A stretch of 64,000 bases of DNA from Sipunculus nudus (Eukaryota > Annelida > Sipuncula > Golfingiida > Sipunculidae), in the NCBI GenBank assembly GCA_026874595.1, contig CM049306.1, positions 47,926,019 through 47,990,018 of the forward strand, in the 5' to 3' direction. Below, piece by piece: positions 54,201 through 63,200 of the stretch (position 1 is the first letter of the stretch; each line of letters opens with the position of its first letter). Below the pieces are notes generated by a model that saw only the letters and a program-made list of their open reading frames with translations, searched no databases and was not told the origin of the DNA. The position numbers and the translations under genes are program-made.

Positions 54201-57200
54201 CAATAGCATGGCAATCACATCGATCGGACCGGTAGGCTTGTTCAAAACCAGATAAATGGGTGAGGTTACGTCAGTGTTACATTCTCGGCAGTCCTGCTAA
54301 TGTCAAATGTGGCGTAACAGACCATCGGCATTTCGAAATTATAACACATCATTTTAATAATTATGATTACTGAGAAAGACCGTGTATGAAATTCATCAAG
54401 GTACGAAATTTCACAGATTTACGGTACACTTAACTAGGAGTACCAAAATGATCTTATAAATATAACAAAGGGGGGAAAACATGTAGAAATTTTAGATTTT
54501 ACCATTCTGTCAGACTTTTGGTCATTTTCGATTGTGTTTTATAGATATTTGATGAGAAAATCTGTGAATGTGTCTTTTTTTCACCTTTCTTTGAAGTTCA
54601 CCTGGTCTATATTAGTTTTCTATACCAACACAGGTAGGATGTGGCAATTAGATCCTTTTTTTGAAATCAACATAATATTTCATGTTAAATATACAGTGAT
54701 TATTCTTATGCATTTCATGGAACAAATCATATATGGTTTTGTCAAATATATTACAATACACTATACCTACATTACTTTAATAATCTTAATCATAATTCAT
54801 TAACCTGTTTCACCTAGATCTTCAATAATAATACACCAGGTACTGGCGGATGATATTTCCCTTATTGGTCCTAAATTCTACAATGTCTTCACTAGGATAT
54901 ACTGTAGACATTCATGTACAAATATATATGCTAAAACAACAAAGACACTATAATTACCTGAATTTACCCGATTTACCTGGTTCTGATAATAGATAAAGGT
55001 GAAATTTATGATTGGTTAACTCATTAACCTCTTGCTTGGTTTCTCTGTAAAATTTGTTAAAGAGTTCATAAGGATCCACCAAAAACTGATCAGGTTATCA
55101 ATCATAACATTAATGTACAGTGTGTCAAAATTCAAAGTGTGAGAAACCTAAAAATAATCTGAACAGTAAGGGGTGTTTTGTGACAACCAAATACAAACAG
55201 TAAAGGGTTAAAGCCACTGATGGTTGATGTAGAGTGAAAAAATTAAGCACAATTAGGATATATCATGTAAACTTGAGATGAAAAATAAATGAGCTTATAT
55301 TTATATTTATTTTGTTTGTTAAATTTACCTAGCTTTGAGTCAACCTCAGCAGTCATATATTTTTTTGGTTTAAGGTTATTATGGTGTCTGTAAAATGCTA
55401 TAACCCTTTTTTCTTAAGTAAAATGCTCACATGGTGTTTTTGCCTTTTCACCCTCTTTATAGGATAATTTGCAAGGGTTAAACGACTTCTGCACTCAGAC
55501 ACTGAAACCCCCTCTAAGTGGTGAAGTACCTCTAGAAGCTGAGGCAGTGACCACGTGGACCGGGGAGCAGATGACAGGTCTGACAGTCAGCAATGTCAGA
55601 GATGAAAATGTTGCCTTTGTGGGCACCAGCACAGGTCATCTGAAAAAGGTAAGTGTCAGAATGTCAAAAAAGGTGCAAGTTTATTTAAAATGGATTGGTT
55701 AAGGTAGATTTCCCTGCACTTCATAATTACTGATACCAGGTAGAAACACAAATGGATTTTTACAGCACAGGAAGTTTAGGCTTTTTGTTAATGCATATCT
55801 ATGTCTAAAATGATTGGGTTCTGTATAAAAAATGAAATAAATTTGCCCAATTTTTAGCTCAGCTGACTGTAAGTCATCTGAGCTATAGTGATCACCCTTT
55901 GTCCTTCGTTCATCCGGTCGTCTGTCCGTTAACAGGGCACAAATCATAACTGCTTGACCTGGTATCTTTTAACTTGACATCCAGGGAAGTCAATGAAAAT
56001 TCTCCTTGATAACCTGGAATTAGGTCTCTGTTACCCATATTCTTGGAGCTATGGGGCTCATAAATACCCCCCAGAATAATGGAAAATTTGATACAAAAGC
56101 TCAAGTATTTTTGAGACCTTAAAAGATGCGGTCATATATTAACAGGCCACATAATGTAACCACTGGACCTAGAATCTTCTGTCATGACATGCAGGGAGGC
56201 CCATTACAAAGTCTTCTTGGAAACCTGGAATTAGGTCTCTGTTACCCAAATTCTTCGAGCTATAGGGCTTTGAAGTACCCCCAAGAACAACTAAAATGTT
56301 GATACAAAAGCTCTAGTATCTCAACAAATAGTTAATTGATTGCCATGATTCTCTGCATGCATATTCATCATGGAGTGTTTCATCAATTCCTGCCAACTGG
56401 TGGTGCCACCTGTATTTTTTCAATTTTTTTTGATTTTTTTCTCTATTTTTGAGACCTTAAAAGATGCAGTCATCTGTTAACAGCACAAAAAGTAACCATT
56501 GGACCTAGAATCTTCTATCTTGACATGCCCGGAGGTCAATAAAACATCTCCAGGGAAACCTAAAATTAGGTCTCTGTTACCCATATGCTCTGAGCTATGG
56601 GGCTCAGTAGACCCCCCAAGAATAACTTAAAATTTGATACAAAAGCTGTAGTATCTCAACAAATTGTGCATTGATTGCCATGATTCTTTGCATACATTTT
56701 CATCATGGAGTGTTTCATTAGTTCTTGCAGACTGCTGGTGCCAACTGGATTTTTTCCAATTTTTATGAATTTTCTCTCTATTTTTGAGACCTTCAAAGAT
56801 GCGGTCGTCTGTTAACATGGCAGGGAGGTCAATGAAAAATATCTTTGGAAACCTGAAATTAGGTCTCTGTTACCCATATTCTCTGAACTATGGAGCTGAT
56901 AAGCACCCCTTGCATAATTGAAAATTTGATACCAAAGCAGGGCACAAATTATAACCATTGGACCTAGAATCTTCTAACTTGAAATCCAAGGAGGTCCATG
57001 AAAAGTCTGCTTGGAAACATGAAATTAGGTCTCTGTTACCCATATTCTGTGAGAAATGGGGCTTATAAGCACACCCCAGAATATTTGAAAATTTGATACC
57101 AAAGTTGGGCACAAATCATAACCATTAGACCCAGAATTTTCTCACTTGGCATCCTGAGAGTTCTTCAAAAGTTCTCCCCTCAAAATCTGAAATTGGGTCT

Positions 57201-60200
57201 CTGTGACCTATATTCTCAGAGTTTTTGGGTATGTTCGAGCATCCCAGAAGTAATGAAAAATACACACAAATTGCCAGGTTCCTCAGAAAAGGCTGGTTGG
57301 ATTGTCATCAAATTTGGTGTGTTAAGGGGTCTTGATGAACTTAAGCATATATGCATGAATTATGATGCCACCTATAATAATATCTTAATTAGTTTCCTGT
57401 GCAAGGACATATTGTCAGCATGTCAGTCAGCTGAGCGTCATGACCCATGGGTTACTTGTTATTAAATATTTGAACATATAGCTGATGTATAAAAAAAAAA
57501 TTAATTTAGTATGAGATCCACCTGTACAGTACGTGGCAGGGTTTATTTAATGAAGAAATACTTTTACTACAGATTTCTTATGTATGTTTATATTAATGTA
57601 CATCACTACCTTGTGAACCAGGGGTCAAAATGCTGAAAACCGTTTGAGCCTTATTACATCAGAAGAAAATGCATTCCCATTGTTTTTTTTCAGTGCAGGA
57701 ATTTAACAATGATACCTTAAAAACCCACAGTTATTACACTTAATACCAATGGAATTCTTTGGTAAAGGTGGGTAAGTGACCAATGTCAGTAGAGTTCTCA
57801 GCAAAGATCAAGAATGCCACTGAATGGTTTTACATTCCCAGTATGAATTCAGTCAGAAAACTCCAAACTTAAATTGCTCAGGAAACTGGCAATTAATTCT
57901 TTTCAGCCCATGTGAACTTGTGTAACTTTGCAAGAATCTGAATCTTTAAAGATTAGGTATATTTCATGTCAGCCATGTCTATTTAAAATCCTGGTGATTA
58001 TCATTTGGATTTGGGTATATTTCATGGTGTAATGCCTTAATATCCACACCCTTGCACATTTCAAGCAAATTTAAAGTGGTAAATCCAAAGCTTAAAGGTC
58101 TAGCTAATGCTTTGCCTAGGTAATCTAGATTAAAATGACAGTAGGATTATCATAACAAAAACATAGAGAGAAGTTATTTGATTTCAAAGTGATTTTGAAT
58201 GGATTGGAAATCAGATGTCATGTAACTACAAAACACTTGGGAGCTCCAAAGAATATTCAGCAACCAGCAATCAGAAATATAGACAATACCATGTCAAAGA
58301 GGCATATTAAAATGTCAAATCAAAAAGTATATATCATCCAGTCATCATTTCCCGGGATTCCTAGCTAAAAGTAGGATTTTTCATGTCAACTGTACCATAC
58401 AAGCTGTAAATTTGAAATGAAGCTGAACCATATTTTTCAAGTTCACTATCTTTGTTTGCTATATGAAAATATTCAGAGATCTTATATCAATATTTCCATC
58501 TTTAGAATACATTATTTGAAGTGGCTGTTCCTTTTCTTTCTGAATAATAAAAGGATTTTTTTTATTATATATTCAATATTCTTATTCATACAAAGTTGAG
58601 ATTCAACATCCTTATTTATACATGTTTGCTGATAAAATACAAAGGTAATTTTGATTTATATATATAATCACTATTTTAGGTTTTACTGGAAGACTCAAGG
58701 AGTGGAACCACATACTCTTCCATTGTTATACAGGAGGGGAGTCCTATCAACAGTGATATGGTCATACAGCGGGATAAATCTCATGTCTATCTGACATCAA
58801 AGGACAAAGTAAGATCAGTTTCTTTGATATTTTATTTAATTTAAAAATATAAATAAGAATTATATAAATATTGTTCTCTGTTTTCAATAATACATTATGA
58901 TTTATATATTTAATTTTTTAAGTGTAGGTTTATTACAGACTTTTATATTATGACTTTCTGTTAGTGAGGGTATTTCTTAGTCAAAAAGTATTAAAGGAAG
59001 GGGGACAAATTTTTTTCTGAAGTTTTATTTTAAGTTGGAATAATAAAGTTAAGTTGTACTTATTATAGAATTTCTGTAGTAAACTGTAAAATTTATAAAC
59101 TGTCATTGTAACTGAAAGGTTACATTTGTAACTGATGAAGTAAGAATATGTTATGAAAATCTCCTGTCAGTAATTAAAAAGATGAACATGTATTTGAAAC
59201 TAGTATTTTGTTTGGATAAAGTAAAGTTAATTTATGACATGCTATAAAGTATCCTCTACATTTTGATAAAAAAAACTTGGTGAGATTAATACACAGGTTC
59301 TCTGAAGACCTTTTCGACTATGAAAAGTGTGTTATTGAACGTGCATATGCAGAGAGTATGGAATTTATATTTTCTTATTTAATTCTTATGTATTTATGTA
59401 TTTTTTCAGGTGTACAGGATATCTGTTCAGAAATGTGGTCAGTACAAGAGTTGTGATTCCTGCACTCAGGCAAATGACCCCTACTGTGGATGGTGCTCTC
59501 TTGAAAACAAGTAAATATTGATTGTGTGATCATAATAAGATTAGAGAAAGTCTTCTGTATTTAATATAGTAGTGATTACATTACAGCAGATGGTATCAGC
59601 ATTGTCCATACATCATAATCTATTGAAGTTTTCTATTAATTGTATGGTTTAATATATGACAAGCTGTATGGAATTAAAAGAAAATACTTGAATAAGAATA
59701 TTAAGAAGTATATGAATTGAAGCATGTGTAATGGATTCAGAGAAATATGTCTTTTGTGATTTGAATTTGTGTCTGCCTTCATTAGCACATTCAGTGATAT
59801 GTTTTCCAGCATTGTGAGACAGTTTTATTGATGTATTCTGTTGTTTGTTGCAGATGCTCTGTTAAAGATGAATGTGAGAACAATAATCTGACATTCCGTT
59901 GGCTCTCCAGGAAGGAAACAAAGTGTTTTAAAGTGACCCGGTGGGAGCCCACAAATATCTCACTGGAGAAAGATACAGATGTAATTAATTTACATTCATT
60001 TAAGTCATGTCTGTGTAGTCATTCTATTACTCCTTTTAAAAATAAAACAAAATAACAACCAAAACAAAATAATCTGCTCTGGGTTTGGTTTCACTGAGGG
60101 TTAACTACACACTATCTGTCCTGTTTGTCTGAATATTTTTAAGCATTTTAGCATGTCAAACATAAGAATGATATTATAATATGCTGTATGATTTATGTGT

Positions 60201-63200
60201 GGTACATGATATAATCTTTTATATTACTTCATTTTGTCATATTTCTTTTTGAAGAAAAATCAGTAGTATTTAAAAAAATATATTTTTCAAACTGGTCATG
60301 GCACTTTTTTTTAATGAAATAAGCAAAAGGAATTATTATGTACCCCAGGTATGTGTGGTTTCTCATTGATATAATTGTTATATTTTCATTTGATATCCAT
60401 GTATTATTTTTTTCAGCTTGAGGTTTCATTAGAGATCATACCAGAGCTGAAGTCAGGTGGAGTATACCAGTGTTCTTTCGGCTCTGTTCAAGTTTCGGCA
60501 ACTCGGAATGGTAACACATTAAAGTGCAAGGTGCCCCCAGCAGACCAGCTTCCTCCGCTGATTTCTGGGAAAGGTCATTATATATGTTATTTATTTCATA
60601 CATAAATAGTTCATAATTTGAAAAAAAGTCAGTATATCTGTAGGGTAATATTACATCTTGGAAAGACTTACTATATATAATCTATAGGTAACCCAGTCTG
60701 CTGTGGATGTTATTAGTGACTTGTACTGAATGTTAAGTTACCTGTTAGTTTTTAGCTCACAGTTCCCATACCAGAAAATACTCAAGCATACTCTCTTTTT
60801 AAGATATGAATGAAAAAATGCAGAAAACTGATGTTATGACTGCAAAATCATTTAAATTTTGTAAAACATTTCAGTCATAAAAATATGTGGAAAGTGTTAT
60901 CTCCTGCTAAATATTATGATATAAATTATGATGTTATGTTTACTGTTATGATTTCAATGTTAAATTTTGATTGGTACATCTGATAAAAGACCCTAGACAA
61001 CTCATTAAAACGCATATCTGTTATGATGGAAGAATGATTATCTTTCAGATGCCATGGAGATCTTAGTAAAGTTGGAAAACACTGACACGGGACAAGTACA
61101 GGGCCAACAAAAAGTCAACATGTATAAATGCTCAGTCCACAAAAGGTAGGTCAAATTGAAACAGTAGGTTAAGAGAGTGGGGTTCTAAGTCTGTTGAGAC
61201 TTTGTTTCACTGGAATTAAGCCTTTGAGCATTTATAATTAATAGTTATAGATAAAGCCTGTTTGTGTAATTTGCTGCTGAATAGGTTAGTAAGTCAACAT
61301 TTTATATATTGATATACTAAGGCTACGTGAGGAAAAAGTTGTAAAAGCATTATGGCCCAAGACAGAAGCTTTTTCTACTCAATCCTTCATATACCGTGGT
61401 TGCCTTTTTTCCAAATTTTCGTTTCAAATTTGCAATGTTCGTGAAAGGGAAATTATCATGAAAATAAAACTTTCATAAATAGAGGCCCCATCATCAAAGC
61501 AAGTCAGAAAGCAAAAGACATTTTATAAATAATAATCAATCTTGTGTGTAAACATTTCTTTAAGATTGTTATTACATGTAATCAGATCTTTCAAATTATG
61601 TTCCAACAGTGAACAATGATTTCTTCTTGTTCGATATCCCATTCGGTCACGGTCTAAATTTATGATTTTGAGCACATTTTACTTTGTATAATTAATTCTT
61701 AAATAAGGTCTATTTAAAAAATGATCTCTCACGAAACAGTGAAATTTGAAAATCATGGTAAAAGTTCTTCAGAACATGCTTGTGCCAACTGTGCCAGATA
61801 AGAAAGAAGAACTCAATGTAGAACCATGGTTTTAAATAGTCAAAAAAAATATGGAGTGTTACACCAACTGTGAAATACCAATTATTTTATTTACTTTGTC
61901 AGTCGTTCCATCATATATTTCCATAATTCTTCAGTTATAAGGTAACATTACCACTGATATGTTTTCAGCTGTGTCCCATGTGCTGACAGTGCATGGCGAT
62001 GTGATTGGTGTATCTATAGCAACCAGTGCTCCTATGACTCCACTGCCCAGTGCACCAGTCCTGATGAGTTAGTGGTGTACAGCAAAGATAAGGTGTGTGA
62101 TGACTAGTCTTTCATATAGAGATGCTACATGATATATACCGTAAAATCTCCACTTAAAACCGCACGTCCGATAAAAACCGCACCCAGACTTTGCCGAAAT
62201 CCTAGGTGAGACACCGTGAGGGGCTCAAATACTGAGAACCCCCCTTTAAAACCGCACCAACTTTCGCTACGGAATGATTTGACACAAGACACAATCAAGC
62301 TATCCTCTAGAAATCAACACGCGTAGGTTGAGACACGGCCATTCCTGTCCACTATAAAAATCCTTGGGCATTTGATTTAAACACATCAAACACTTTTTTG
62401 CAGGGTCACTCATGCATGGAGTTTGGGAAGACGCAAGGGCCGGTGAACCTCTGCGTGTTTATACAGACTTTATATGCCGTGCCGTATTCTTGTTTGCTAC
62501 TGATTTCCCATTATATTTTGGAAAAAAATATTCTGCTGATCAGTTTCAAGTCACTGTATATTTTATTTCTAAAGGTAATATTTTGAAATCTTAATCTATG
62601 ATGAAAATTCTATTTTCTTGAATTACTCGGAAGATTCTAATCATTTTCATACCGGTTACTTCGGTATGATCATCGTCACATCTTACGTTGACATCGCTCC
62701 ATGTCAAAGTTTGTTGATGCGTTTGAAAACATCGCTGGTCAACTTAACTTAATATAAAAAATAACTGAATTTACCTTGTCAAGATATGCACGTATAGGAG
62801 GTATAGGAAACATGACACGTGAAAACGAGTGATTTTAAAGTAAAATTAAAGTGGCCAGTCGAGGTAAGCAAGTTTTTTTTCCTGAAGCAAGTTTCCGTGC
62901 GGGGAGCCATCTTGTCAAGGCAGCGTTCCCGCAAGGCACACTGGGACGGAATAGGTGGCTGTTCTGTTTACCACCCACCGCGTACAGCCGTTAAAAATAT
63001 TCTTAGCAGAATACCGGGGTGTTTCAGCACATGGCGGCACTCAAACTTCGTTTTAAAACGATCGTCCGCCATTGTGTGACTCTTTACGATGTCAGCTTTT
63101 TATTCATTTTATGTTTTAAACAAATAATCGTTGCTAAATAATGCCGCAAATGGGTTTAATGTAGACATTTATTTCAATTTTGCTTGACCATGCCAAACGA

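Larger units (their letters stand above)
58809..61968 (+). other. Plexin introns 3-7, short and free of defined repeats
   Basis: Introns 58809-59409, 59511-59853, 59981-60416, 60574-61048 and 61146-61968 are 0.34-0.82 kb, AT-rich and bounded by GT/AG. I see no transposon ends in them, in contrast to introns 1, 2 and 8. Confidence 0.7.
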
